A DNA stretch of 64,000 nt from Sinohyriopsis cumingii. Its lineage: Eukaryota > Mollusca > Bivalvia > Unionida > Unionidae. Where the stretch lies: the NCBI GenBank assembly GCA_028554795.2, contig CM068824.1, positions 163,488,130-163,552,129 of the forward strand, given 5' to 3'. The first letter of the stretch is position 1, and the number at the start of each line of letters is the position of its first letter. Under the pieces are notes generated by a model, which was not told the origin of the DNA, ran no database searches, and was given only the letters and a program-made list of their open reading frames with translations. Below are positions 46,467-57,600 of the stretch, one piece after another. The position numbers and the translations under genes were made by a program.

Positions 46467-46658
46467 GAACAGTTCTTAGTGGGTTTTCAATACTTTGTTG
46501 TGGAAGATCTCGGGTCACGAATAAGAAGGACGATCATATAATAACAACCATTTGTGTGAACGTGTGGGTAGGAGCAGCCCAGCTATTCACCGTCACTTTC
46601 TTACTTGTTGGATGGTTCTGGAGCTTTGCTTGGGGAATAAAGATGGTTCTCATCTCAG
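46467..46658 (+). CDS. stum: SPEC3/Stum-family membrane protein, coding exon 2
   Basis: Encodes the end of codon 204 through residue 267 and the first base of codon 268 (192 nt, phase 1 on both sides). It reads TVLSGFSILCCGRSRVTNKK, then a DDHIITTICVNVWVGAAQLF segment and TVTFLLVGWFWSFAWGIKMV. These are the family's conserved LCCGR motif, the second hydrophobic segment (about 232-258) and the GWxWSxxWG signature. The acceptor is catttttttag and the donor is gtatac. Codon phase and the conserved IPG-x-GT turn split across exons 1 and 2 fix the splice sites. Relatives act at the membrane of ciliated or mechanosensory cells, but a role here is inferred from family membership only. Confidence 0.92.
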
Positions 46659-47489
46659 GTATACATAATATCCTTTTTATCTCTCGTAACTCGACCGCTC
46701 ATAAAATGAGATGTGGACTGACCGGTTAGCATCCATATACAAGTCTTATGGTCTCCCAGGTACCTGGCCCGTGTTTTGATATTGTTCACGCGCTGCGGGC
46801 GCAGCGGTATGCATTGACAAATCGCAGGGCTACTGTATACGTCACAAAGTCATAAATATTCGTCTGGTAAAATAATATCAAAATTGCTTGTTGTTAATGG
46901 GCTCTATGGAAGTCTACGGACCGATCAATCACTTCCCCACTTAAAAGAAAAGGCCTAAAAACCTACATCTTCGATTCGGCCCATATACTTTTTTTGGGGT
47001 GACTAACCGGTTCATAAACTGCCCTAAGGCCTTCGGCACCGCTCAACACACTCCTTACGAGGACCAAATTTATTTTCAACCTGGCATCTTGACATCAATA
47101 ACGATTCTGTCGATGTAAAAATCATGCTTTTAATTTGGAATAGCCATCTCCCTTGTCTTCTTGCTGTCAAACCAGCCGTGTGTAAACCAAAAGATTGAGT
47201 CGAGAAAACAAATCGATACTTCATGCTCCTTTTTATCCTTAACTATTTATTAAATCTCATGCTTATTTTCAGTATTTTAAACTATTTTATCTCTACACAT
47301 ACACTTTTTACATACTCTCATCTGATATTTCCGAGTTTAAGTAAAATCCCAGGGAATAAAATTGACACTTTACAGAACAAAATATAATGAAAAATGTATG
47401 TTTGTTACCGGAAAATCTATTTTGGAGTGGGAAGCTGACTGTTGAAGATCAACTTTATCACTGAAAACAGTTGCTCCCGTCAGTTTTCA

Positions 47490-47695
47490 ATTGTAGCCTA
47501 AATATTCCGCAATGTAGGCCGCCCCCAGTTAGGGCCTAAATATTCTGTAATGTAGGCCAACTCCAGTTATGGCCTAAATATTCCGCAATGTAGGCCACCC
47601 CCAGTTATGGCCTAAATATTCCGCAATGTAGGCCACCCCCAGTTATGGCCTAAATATTCCGCAATATAGGCCACCCCCAGTAATGGCCAATAGCT
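47490..47695. repeat. 38-bp tandem repeat, about 5 copies
   Basis: The unit gcctaaatattccgcaatgt, aggccacccccagttatg is repeated with few differences. The first copies are slightly diverged. Confidence 0.9.
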
Positions 47696-49059
47696 GTGAA
47701 TGTATAGCTGATTTGTTTTTAATTCCTCTTATTTTTATTTGCCACCCTGGCTATCCGCCATCCAGCATGCCCGATCAATGCACAAATTACAAAATAATGA
47801 TCACAGACCTCGAATATTAAATTCGTGAATTCACCTATCGACCACCACCAATAAACAAGCTTAGTATTCATTCAACTTCGATGACACTTTTTCTAGAGGA
47901 ACTAACGTAGCACAATGCTTACCAGCGGTCACTGGCTCGGCTGATTTCCATTAAGACCAATCACGATAATAGCCAGAGTAATGTAAATGTAAATTACAAA
48001 GAACACCCCAAGTACAGTTAGATCAATTGAAAGGAAGTCGTTGTAAGGTTGACTAAAATTAATGTCTTGCAAATGGAAGAACAAACATGCCTTCCACTTA
48101 TCGAGATGCAACGTACGTCAGTAATGGAGTCGAAGAAAAGCAAGAGAAATGTGTTAGATCAGGCGATGAAGAGAGAGACTATGTATTAATCAAAGTTACA
48201 TCGACAACCACTTTGTTGCAACATTGGATTATTCCATCAAGATGCATAAGTAAGTGACAAATCTTTTAACAGGGTGGCAAGTGGGATGACTGACTTGACT
48301 ATTACCCCCCCCCCTTTTTTTTAAATACCGATATTGAAAAACATTGCTTTCTGTTTTGTTTTTTTTAATCCTAAGACAGACCATTCCTGTAACTGACGAA
48401 ATTTATAAAGAGAAGGTCAAGTCCTTTGATACAGAGCTTAATGTTCTTAACTTTTCATATTACGACTGATAATTGCGGAAATGTAAGGCCAGACACAATT
48501 CATGGTGTCACTTTTTTTTCTTGGGACTGCGCAGGGATTTACCCAAGCTGGTGACAACGTACTAGCTCTAGCAATTGACATAACGAGCTATCATTACAAG
48601 AAAGAGACTTTTGGATGAAACAGAACTTTTCTTTAAATGTTGCGTGACCGATGCCTATCAACAAAGGATAACACAAACAGGACAAAAAGAGCAAAGGATA
48701 GAATCACATGATGAATCTAAGAAGATGAAACCATTCTATTGGAAAATCACCCATGTGGTTTTGTATCTTTAATCACAAACTTTATGTTGGCTACATTCAC
48801 AGTCAGGAAGTTTGGATGACGTCACCAATTTTATCTTAGTGAATCAAGATATTTAGATTTAGACGAGAATGAAGAGGCAAAAGAGGAAAAAATGTTTTAG
48901 TGGAGAATTCCCCCACCCACATCACCCCCTCCAAACTAAAGCATGTTGGAATTCACTTTCTACCACCAGCGACAACCAGTAGTTTTGATGACACGAGGAC
49001 GCATACAGACATTCAATTCCGACTATCGTTGATTTCTTCTTAAACATCTCATCGACTGC

Positions 49060-49480
49060 AGAGGCAACAGAGAAATGCCCATTTACGAGACAACAAGGAA
49101 AGGCTTATTTAAGAGACAGCACGGAAATGTCTATTAAGAGACAACCAGGAAATGCCTATTTAATAGACAACCAGGAAATGCCTATTTAAAAAACAACAAT
49201 GAAATGCCTATTTAAAAGTCAACAAAGAAAGTCCTATTTGAGAGACGGCAAAGAAAGACTTATTTAAGAGACAACAAGGAAATGCCTATTTAAGAGACAA
49301 CAAGGTAAGACCTATTTAGGAAACAACATGGAAATGTGTATTTAAGAGACAGCAAGGAAAGGCCTTTAGGAGACAACAAGAAAAGGCCTATTTAAGGGAC
49401 AAAAAAAGAGGAAAAGCCTATTTAGGAGACAAAAAGGAAAGGCCTATTTAAGAGGCAGCAAGGAAAGGTCTTTTTAAATT
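49060..49480. repeat. Diverged 27-28 bp tandem repeat, about 15 copies
   Basis: Copies resemble ggaaatgcctatttaagaga, caacaa with many substitutions and small indels, so this array is older than the others in the intron. Confidence 0.8.
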
Positions 49481-49864
49481 AAGAGTCATGAAATTTTACA
49501 CATTGTATCACTATCCTAAGTAAATGCTCTAAGTATATCTTTGGACCATTAAAATAAGCCTTCAATTTTTTTACACGTTTTTTAGATTATTGGATTTTAT
49601 TTTCAAACGAAAATCTCATTAGCATGATTAAGAACAAAAACACGTAAGGCCCACAAATGAAATTTGGTGTTAATGTTTATATGCACATGCAGATAACCAA
49701 AATAAATTATCAGCCATTATAGCCATTTTTTTACAAGTTTATACTTTTGGGGACTCAGACCGTCGTGGTCTGCAAAACTGTCTAATGGCAGCTAATCATC
49801 ACTTTTCATGTAAAAGATAAATCGTTCGATCAGGAAAAGAAAGATACCTGCAGCATCACTTATG

Positions 49865-49880
49865 GTGCGCGTGCGCGCGC

Positions 49881-49914
<34 letters not shown>
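49865..49914. repeat. (GC/GT)n microsatellite
   Basis: A gcgcgtgcgcg start followed by about 15 gt dinucleotides. Confidence 0.9.
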
Positions 49915-49916
<2 letters not shown>

Positions 49917-50005
49917 CTTCACTTTTATGGTGGAACGGTCTACACGGAACATCTATATCACCGGAATGAAAACCACACGCAAATTTTGTGTGGCCAAGAG
50001 TTAGA

Positions 50006-50140
50006 GGTGACCGGTATACCGGTTTACCGCGATATTTTTTTCCGGTGGTACCTATAACGGTGCTTTATTACTTTACCGGTACTTCAGTAGTTTCCATTGT
50101 AAAGGAATGTACGGAAATTCCCGGGTTATCCCGGGTTGTC
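50006..50140 (+). repeat. CCGG-rich palindromic cluster, possible hAT-type terminus
   Basis: Begins tagaggtgaccggtatac then cggtttaccg, containing the perfect palindrome ccggtataccgg at about 50013. Further accggt/ccggtgg words follow, and cccgggttatcccgggtt comes about 100 bp later. Clusters of such words next to an agaggtg start occur at the ends of some hAT elements. No partner end was found in the intron. Confidence 0.3.
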
Positions 50141-52751
50141 TTGTTACGACTTCAATGATATTAACAGTGTATTTTCAATAATCATGACGAAATATTTCAA
50201 AAATATATATTTTTGTCAACAAAACGGTTGTATCTGACAAAAATTAATGTAGAATGTTACAAATATAAGTATATTTATGATCCTTTCTTTTACCACATGT
50301 TCGACACGTGTCACCAGTGCCACAACGCGATAGTAAAATGGAATGTTGTGAAAGATATTCGGGACAAATTCAATTGCCGTATGTAAATGTGTTAAGCACG
50401 TTTTCTTTTGTAAGACTGGCAATTCTCCTAGGATTTTCGGGTGCGCAATTGTTTTCTGTCTCAACTTTGCATAATTTCTCAAGTCAACTAATATTTGTTT
50501 CGTTTGTTGTGCAAATGTGTTGTATATTTACTGTTCTCTCTGATAAATATCTTGTTCGGCGCTGGCATCCTACTGAAAGTTTCCCTGCCTGTTATATCAA
50601 AATTGTAGTTAAAAAATTGTAGGCTTCAGAATCAACACTTCATCTTTTTATCAATAAGCTCTCAAATGTCAGCACGACGTCTTTCATAGTTTCAGCTATA
50701 GTGTAAAATTAATCATCCCATTTTAGTAAGTTTTTAGATTACAGCTTATACGACAATTAAGATATACATAGCAAATTTATCTTCGATATGTTCCTAGCAT
50801 TAATTTTCGGGGGAAGGGGTCCTTTCAGACGAAATATTTTATTTTCTTTATCTCCAGATAATTCGTATTTTATCCGTTAGTATTTTATCCGAATAATATC
50901 ATGGATATATATGATCGTGTTGTTTTGCTTTAAATTGGAGCAGTATATTTTTCCAGCTACTGACAGGAGGAGATTTCTTTTTTAAGGTATCAGGCCCCGC
51001 CCCAGTACACTGAATTGTTGGTCCCCAATATAATTGTGGAACATCGTGGTATATATCACGGAATAAAATATTTGTGGTACCCAGTACTACCAATAGTATT
51101 TGTATCTGCCCAGAAGTCTGGATGGAATAGTTGCATAGGTCATTTGGCATACATCGAAATCATTTATTTAAATTTTGATCTACCGCTGATTTTGACTTCA
51201 ATTTATATTTATTTTATTGCCCCAGACATATTACGGTGGCAAGTTCGGAGTGCATTGTATACACCATTTACAAACGAAGTGCTCAACATCTACGTACAAC
51301 AAATACTTATATAATTTACACAGTATAAAAGCTCTTAGAATTAGCAAGTAAGCGTGTATTTGATACATCTATCTCAACTCCATATATATGAAGGTTTCAG
51401 TTCAAGAGAGAGATAGTCGACAGACACACAGATAGAAAGAGGAGACATAATAATATATCCGTATGTTATGAACATTTCTGTATTGTTGATGTTTCCATTT
51501 AGTAAATAACATTTCTATTTTTGGTCCCAAATCAGACTTATTAGGTTCAAATTTAAACATGAAATCAAAGTAGAGCTGTTGCAGACTTGCAATTTCATTT
51601 CAATTTTTAGATTTAAAGAGATTTTGGTTAAAACAATAGAATATTTACAAAACTTGACTGGCAAGATTCACTGAAATCTCCAAATAAACTCACATTTTGG
51701 AAATCTCAAAATCTACTTCCGTATGAGTTCTACATGACTTTATTTTGTCAGCCCAAAGGGGTTCGATAATTTTATTGAGGTTTCTCTCTCATGTTTTCAG
51801 AGGAATCGTATGAATGTGTACCTTATGGTATTATGTCTCGGCGATAAGGCCATAGAAACGGTTCTAATGCCTTCAAACCAGTCAGAAGAGGTGCTTCCTT
51901 CCCTGGTTAGGCAACATCGATTGATCTTGTCGTGTTGTTCATTATATATGTATATATGTATGCTTAAATGCTAAATTAGTCAAAATTTCGGAGCAATTGC
52001 TCGACACCTAGTTTTCCGTGTTGTATAGCTCTCATAAGTCATGAGCAGATATTGGCCTACATACGGCCAACTTCTAAGTCAGATTTGTTTGAGACGATAA
52101 CGGCGATACATTCTCTTTCACACGTCAAAGGTAACGCCTGTAATAAACGCACATTTCAAAGTTGCACTGGATGTCACCGAACCAGTTTTACGATTATAAT
52201 GATATTTTCACTTATTACTCTTCGGTTGGTTTAAATGCGATTTCTGTTTTATACACTAATGGGTCAAGGTTTGTTTGCCAGTGAACAGACGTCATGGTTA
52301 TTAGGGTAGGACTAACACAACACTAAAATTTTCACTTTCCTTACTCTTGGTTCGTACCAAATTCTTACCCCGATTCTCCACCAATTGTTATGATACGGGA
52401 TTTTATCATAACCTTCTTCTCATCTCTTGCTATTTGAAGGGATTACTCATCAGTTAAGAAATCTCTTTGCCCATGGTAAGATGATGATATTCTTTTATTC
52501 CTCCATTTTCTGAAGATTTTAAGACAAAAAAAGAAATGCATTTAAATACATAGAATCATAGTGGATTCGTTACTTGTGGAATTAATTCCAATAGCAAACG
52601 AATAAATAAATTAAAATCATTACTAAACTAGATAGAGATACATATACGATAGAACATTTGAAAATGTATCCTCACAACAAAAATAGTTAGTTTCCTAATC
52701 GCTTTGCAATCCAGAACAAGTATTTCTTTCCTTATATTCTGAGTGAGTTCT

Positions 52752-53609
52752 CTATTGAATCGAATATATAATATCCTTTATCTTAATGAAATACTTGGTA
52801 GATAGTCTGATCATATTTATCCATGCCTCAAATTCTAAACGTTCTGATATATCATTTAAACCACCAAGTAGTATAATCAGTATAACATCATCGATCTGAT
52901 CACAGAAATCACGGTAAATCACTGGAGGCATATACGAAAATAGACTTTCCATCAAGTGGTTTATGTCGTCTAAGGTTAAGGCACAATTCATCGAAATGTG
53001 CAAAATACGGTCATGACTCATTTTGCCACATAGGGGACACAGTCCAGGTCTTGCTTGCATTCCTCCAATACGAATTAATGTCCCATATTCCATTTTTCTG
53101 CTTGAGTCAGTGTAAGCTATTTTCCATAGATGATGCATTTTTAGTCCTGGATTAATTTTTAGAAATCTACCGAATCCCTCTGATGGATTTCTGATACTCA
53201 TTTCATGTTTCCTCTCCTCAAATATCTGTATTCTTGTCCCAATTAAGTTTTTCCATGCTGTTTTGTTTGGAAATTTTCCAGTGAAAATAAAGTCGTTGAG
53301 ATAGTCTTCTAAATCATACTTTTTGAGTACAGTATTTATATCATATATAAAAGAGTTGTAGCTATGTTGGGGGTCAAAAATCAAATTTCCAACAGCCCAG
53401 AGGAAAACCTTTTTAGCAGTTAAGTTTGCTGATGTTCTACACATGCGACCAAGGAATACAAGATTTTGCTTATCTATGCGAGCTTCTTTTGATATCATCC
53501 CCAAGCATGATGTCGTAGATCCAATAGGCGATCTTTGAGGGAAACCTTGTACTCTCCGGGCGAAATATCGTTGTATTTTCTCCATTGATTCAATGCCCTG
53601 ATATGACAT
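52752..53609 (-). CDS. LINE ORF2 C-terminal domain (post-RT)
   Basis: An open frame of 285 codons beginning just after the deletion point. It starts with EKIQRYFARRVQGFPQRSP, matching the block that follows RT in many LINE ORF2 proteins (LEK-x-QRxFARxIxGFPxRS). It contains a zinc-finger-like C-x2-C-x9-H-x4-C (CPLCGKMSHDRILHISMNC) about two-thirds of the way through. No catalytic RT motif (YADD or GDPLSP) is present. In intact elements this region helps bind the RNA template. Here it can only be a separated tail. The ATG is probably not a natural start. Confidence 0.75.
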   Translation of the reverse strand: MSYQGIESMEKIQRYFARRVQGFPQRSPIGSTTSCLGMISKEARIDKQNLVFLGRMCRTSANLTAKKVFLWAVGNLIFDPQHSYNSFIYDINTVLKKYDLEDYLNDFIFTGKFPNKTAWKNLIGTRIQIFEERKHEMSIRNPSEGFGRFLKINPGLKMHHLWKIAYTDSSRKMEYGTLIRIGGMQARPGLCPLCGKMSHDRILHISMNCALTLDDINHLMESLFSYMPPVIYRDFCDQIDDVILIILLGGLNDISERLEFEAWINMIRLSTKYFIKIKDIIYSIQ

Positions 53610-53610
53610 A

Positions 53611-54312
53611 TTAAACCAGAGTTAATATATAATCAAGTGTGGACGTTCGTGACATGTCTTTTGATCTATACGTGATGTAATGTTCATGTGGTTTTATCAC
53701 CAGCGTAGCAACTATGTTTCTCTGTTCTATTCTTTTTTTGAGAGCAAGATCTCTTCTTGATGGATTTTTACATACAAGATCTGCATTCATGTCGCCTATA
53801 ATTATGCATATATTTTCAGCAGAATACCTATCATACACATCAAAAACATTTTCACAAAATTTGTCATATGCATCATCAGTTCTAGTTGTCGAGGGAAAGT
53901 AGGTTGCAATCAAAATTATAGGTTCCAAGTCTCTCACTAAGATTTTCACCGCCATAATATTTGGGAACTCATTTTGTAAGGTTCTTACTTTGCATAGTGA
54001 TGATCTATAAAATACGGCAACCCCGCCACTACCTCTATAGCATTGTTGTATCTCTTCAGTAGGTCGCGCAACTACTTTGAAATCATCATGTAATTTATCT
54101 AAATACGTTAGATTCTTTGTACAAAGCCAGTGTTCAGTGATAACAAATATATCTGTGTCTGGTAACAATTCAATTAGTTTCTGCGTGCTAGACATTATAC
54201 CACGTACATTCCATGTTGAAATAATGAGCATAATTATAATTAAGAAGCAATTACTAGTCATATGGCTATGCTCATTAGGAATATATTTTGTAATTCTCAT
54301 GCGTTTCATCAA
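53611..54312 (-). CDS. LINE ORF2 N-terminal apurinic-type endonuclease
   Basis: An open frame of 233 codons with the APE endonuclease series: STWNVRGI, VITEHWL, GGVAVFYRSSL, LIATYFPSTT, IIIGDMNADL, HYITYRS and TSTLDYILTL. These correspond to the metal-binding Asn and Glu, the Asp/Asn pair and the Ser/Asp near the end. The final SDHxP block expected after LDYI is missing because the frame runs into the deletion. The likely true start is one of the Met residues before STWNVRG. The first 38 bases overlap the end of the ORF1 C-terminal frame. Confidence 0.85.
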   Translation of the reverse strand: MMKRMRITKYIPNEHSHMTSNCFLIIIMLIISTWNVRGIMSSTQKLIELLPDTDIFVITEHWLCTKNLTYLDKLHDDFKVVARPTEEIQQCYRGSGGVAVFYRSSLCKVRTLQNEFPNIMAVKILVRDLEPIILIATYFPSTTRTDDAYDKFCENVFDVYDRYSAENICIIIGDMNADLVCKNPSRRDLALKKRIEQRNIVATLVIKPHEHYITYRSKDMSRTSTLDYILTLV

Positions 54313-54616
54313 GTGAGTAGCCTTCTCTCCATTTTCTGTTTGTTATCCATTCCCTACATTTTATTCCAGAACTCCAAAATGATTCATTATTCATCATCAG
54401 TTCAAAATCTTTATCCAGTACATTTAGTCGAAATGTATATATATTTGATCCATCCCAATGGGGTCGTTCCTTTATGGGGCGGACTAATGTTACTGTCACA
54501 CCTTCCTCCTTGCACTGAGTTGCGATAGCTGTCCTTACTACATCTATATTTTTTCTCGATTTGACATTCGATAGCAGAATGCGTCTTATTTTGTTTCTTA
54601 CAACTTGTTCAAACAC
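54275..54616 (-). CDS. LINE ORF1 C-terminal part, frame-shifted from the main ORF1
   Basis: An open frame of 113 codons reading FEQVVRNKIRRILLSNVKSR, then a VRTAIATQCKEEGVTVTLVR segment, then YTFRLNV and FWSSGIKCREW. This is the RNA-binding tail often seen in ORF1 of invertebrate LINEs (VTxIRxLxxxxxPTYTxRVNV, FWPxGIxCREW). It has no good ATG, its first codon is GTG, and the same frame stays open upstream (YRTNQRNIESDV). A single frame change near 54630-54660 probably split one ORF1 of about 690 codons. Confidence 0.7.
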   Translation of the reverse strand: MFEQVVRNKIRRILLSNVKSRKNIDVVRTAIATQCKEEGVTVTLVRPIKERPHWDGSNIYTFRLNVLDKDFELMMNNESFWSSGIKCREWITNRKWREGYSLDETHENYKIYS

Positions 54617-54624
54617 ATCTGATT

Positions 54625-56337
54625 CTATATTCCTTTGATTTGTCCGGTAATAATTGTCTCAATATGTCTATACGATGTATCTTTCCTTTTTTGTCTCTCC
54701 TCGTCATTCGGAAGCATTCTTTGATCATTTGGTGATTTGTTGTGCCCTATTTGATCTTTATTTATGTTTTCATTTATATTTATGTTAGCTCTATCTTCAT
54801 ATCTCAATTTCTTTTGTTGATTGTGGGTTGATGTACTTGCATTGTTAGATGTTACTTCTGTGCGCTGATTATGACTCACATTTTCCTTTATGTTAGTCCG
54901 ATCATTCCGTGAAAGTGGCGGGAAATCTTTCAGTGTAAACATAGCGGTACCATTTCCAGGCAAATTTGCTGGAAGAGCTCTAGCAGGCTCTTTGTGTATT
55001 TCTTTTTGTCCATGTACTATATTTTCTTGGTCAATAGATGGAGATATAACATGTCTACTCTCCTTGTATGCTGATAGTTCATGATTTACATGATTTTCTT
55101 TCATTTGCAAGTCTACGTTTCTACCTTTTCCTTTGTTAGACTGATTGTATAGAAGTTTGTGTCTTGTACAAATTGTGTCTAACTTTCCCTCAATACAGTT
55201 AATCTTTTTCATGATCACATCTAGATGTTGATGTACATGAGAAAATAATTCTTTAATCTCATTTTCCCGGGTTGCCATTGATGACATCTGGAAATACATT
55301 CCTCTATTATCATTGATTAGTTTTTCTTCCTTTAATTTCAGTTGTTCTATATGAGAGGTCGCCTCTTCGAGTTTCTTCGTAGTTTCCACTAAGTCTGACT
55401 TTAAGTTTAGGATCTCATTTTCTGTCTGTGTGATAATATCACCTAACTGGTTTTCCAATCTGGAGAATTTTTCTTCAAACTTATCATTCATTATCGCTAT
55501 CTGCGCAAATATTGTGCTCATTCTATCAGCATCTTCATGAGTTCTTTGTAAGGCGTTATCATTGACCGGAGCTTTCGGACTTTGTGATATACAATCACTG
55601 CGAATGGAGTTTAAACGCTGGGATGATCTTGTTTCATAATTATGTTTCAATGCACATTTAGATATATATGCTTTCATGTCACTGTAATTATTTTCTCCTT
55701 CAGTGAAATGGAATAAAATATAAATATCTTCCGATAACTTATCCTCCACAGGAGCACTATTTGTTCGAGGTAAACGTTCTACTAATCGACGATCAGGACA
55801 ATCATATCTCTTCCTTTTTGCTAGATCAAAGAGAGCTTGCCTAGAATCCCTGAGACCTTTGACATCAAGTGTTGATTTCAATCTTTTTTTGAAGGCACTT
55901 CTATTAAGAGTTCCAAATTTGGTTTTGATTTGCATGTATATGCCTTCATTAATTTCGTCTACATCTGAATCTTGTTCTGCTTGCGATGTCTGTGAAACAA
56001 ATAGAGCATCATCATTGGTATCATCTTTGGTATCAGCATCAGTGACACTTTCAATGTTTCTCACATTTCCCTTCGGTTTCCCCATATCATCCATCTCTGA
56101 TAAGTTTAAATCCGGCCTTGAATTGATGTTGTCCTCATTTTCATCAGTGACACTTTCAATGTTTCTCACATTTCCCTTCTGTTTTCCAATATCATCCATC
56201 TCTGATAAGTTTAAATCCGGCCTTGAATTGGTGTTGTCCTCATTTTCATTATCTAACATGTCTTGAGCAACATCAAAACTGTTTTGAGACTTTCTCTCAA
56301 TATCCACATCATCTATAATATCCTGCTGAGAGAGCAT
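54625..56337 (-). CDS. LINE ORF1 protein, N-terminal and coiled-coil part
   Basis: An open frame of 570 codons. Residues 31-65 and 66-100 are a near-perfect 35-residue tandem duplication (ENEDNTNSRPDLNLSEMDDI and onward). Residues 280-385 form a long heptad-rich coiled coil (NDKFEEKFSRLENQLGDIIT and onward), as expected of a trimerising ORF1 chaperone. Residues 400-560 are polar, Asn- and Lys-rich. ORF1 proteins coat LINE RNA in the cytoplasm. It ends GQIKGI just before the shifted tail frame. Confidence 0.75.
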   Translation of the reverse strand: MLSQQDIIDDVDIERKSQNSFDVAQDMLDNENEDNTNSRPDLNLSEMDDIGKQKGNVRNIESVTDENEDNINSRPDLNLSEMDDMGKPKGNVRNIESVTDADTKDDTNDDALFVSQTSQAEQDSDVDEINEGIYMQIKTKFGTLNRSAFKKRLKSTLDVKGLRDSRQALFDLAKRKRYDCPDRRLVERLPRTNSAPVEDKLSEDIYILFHFTEGENNYSDMKAYISKCALKHNYETRSSQRLNSIRSDCISQSPKAPVNDNALQRTHEDADRMSTIFAQIAIMNDKFEEKFSRLENQLGDIITQTENEILNLKSDLVETTKKLEEATSHIEQLKLKEEKLINDNRGMYFQMSSMATRENEIKELFSHVHQHLDVIMKKINCIEGKLDTICTRHKLLYNQSNKGKGRNVDLQMKENHVNHELSAYKESRHVISPSIDQENIVHGQKEIHKEPARALPANLPGNGTAMFTLKDFPPLSRNDRTNIKENVSHNQRTEVTSNNASTSTHNQQKKLRYEDRANININENINKDQIGHNKSPNDQRMLPNDEERQKRKDTSYRHIETIITGQIKGI

Positions 56338-56689
56338 TTTTGTTGTTTTCTAATGAAAATCTCCCAAAACATTAAAGTATTCATTTATTTATTTTGTTTT
56401 TATTTATTGTAGGTAGTATATTTTCATTTCAGCCATATTGTCAACTTTTATCTAACTTTCTCATGCAATATAGATTCTTCATTTCTCAGTTCTTTGCTTA
56501 TGTACACCTGATGCACACCTAATATTTCGACTCTTATTTCACAATATGCCACACGTGAAAGATCAGACTTATCATTTTGCGTCGATATTGCCTATTCATG
56601 TGACCTAGCCCAAACAATAGGAAGTCACTGAATTCTTCTAGAAACGTCGAAACCCCGTGATCCAATGAGAAATTAATCCAAAGGCGCCA

Positions 56690-57069
56690 TTAAGTCTTAT
56701 TATTAAGATTACCATTATTAATTGTCTGGGAATTCTTTAATGCCTTTAATTTTATCATTTGTGTTTTGTTGATATTCACCTTTATTCCTGACATTGATGC
56801 GAATAAGTATAATATTTCTACCGAGGCATACAAGGAGTTCTCTGATTCATCTAATAGAAACGACATGTCATCTGCATACTGAGCTAGTTTATTTTCATAT
56901 CCATTCATGCCTTTAATATCATTATTGTTGCGAAATAGAAAATTTCTGCTACTAATAAAATAAGTAAGTAGAGAGAGAGGATCCCCCTTATAGAAAAATT
57001 TCGCAAGGTAAAAAAGGTCCCAATTTTTTAAAAATTCCTACGTTTATTTTCCTTTTGCAATAATGTAGT

Positions 57070-57107
<38 letters not shown>

Positions 57108-57600
57108 TACAGATCAAATATCTTCTTTGAATATTTTATTTGTTGAGTGAATAAAAAACTATCCTAAATCGTTCCAAAACAAGTTATAAAATCGAACAGT
57201 GAATCTATCAATTCCTGGACTGTTATTATTACATCTGGTTTTTAGGCATTTCGAGGCTTCCGCAAGAGTTTTTCCATCCTCTATTGTTTTTATTCATCTT
57301 GTGTCAGTTTAAGAACCTAAAATTATCTAAGTATATTATCTAGTTTTATTTAATCTATATCATTATCTTGTCTACTAAATAATATCAAGGATTTTTTCTT
57401 CCTTCATTAAAAAATTTGAATTGAAAAGTGATTATTTGCTCTGAATCATCTCCACTTCTGTTATTGTTTTGTTTGTATAATGTCTTTTTTCCAAGTTACA
57501 AAAATATTATGTCTTTTATCCTTCTTTTATTCGTTTACTTTTGATCCTGTCATAGTCTCTTTTATTTTCTCCTTTCGTATTTTCTCGAGCCGAAGTTTCA
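56690..57600 (-). pseudogene. LINE reverse transcriptase fragment, L1/Tx1-like
   Basis: On the minus strand the blocks NNNSPGIDRFTVRFYNLFWN (about 57225-57165), KGDPLSLYLF (near 56990) and KLAQYADDMSFLLDESENSL (56890-56832), then ASMSGIKVNINKTQM, follow the standard RT order. Only the last part (56908-56690, 72 codons) is open. The rest has stops, and a (CT)n tract (57071-57102) sits in it. The fragment ends just before the leader of the RT-less LINE at 56337 and points the same way. It is more decayed than that element, so it is better seen as a separate older copy than as its displaced RT. Confidence 0.7.

Larger units (their letters stand above)
52740..56345 (-). mobile_element. LINE (L1/Tx1-like) lacking its reverse transcriptase
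   Basis: On the minus strand the order is ORF1 (56337-54275, with one frame change), endonuclease (54312-53611), then directly the post-RT C-terminal domain (53609-52752). The 1.5-2 kb that should code for RT is absent between 53611 and 53609. The remaining frames are long and mostly open, so the copy is fairly young. No clear poly(A) tail or target duplication was found. Confidence 0.75.

Noticed and set aside
46716-47013. Short inverted words tgaccggttag and ctaaccggttca as MITE ends
   Set aside because: Only about 11 matching bases, no target duplication and no second copy.
50216-50622. Overlapping 104-codon + frame and 88-codon minus frame
   Set aside because: Neither resembles a known protein. 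No splice context or repeat support was found.
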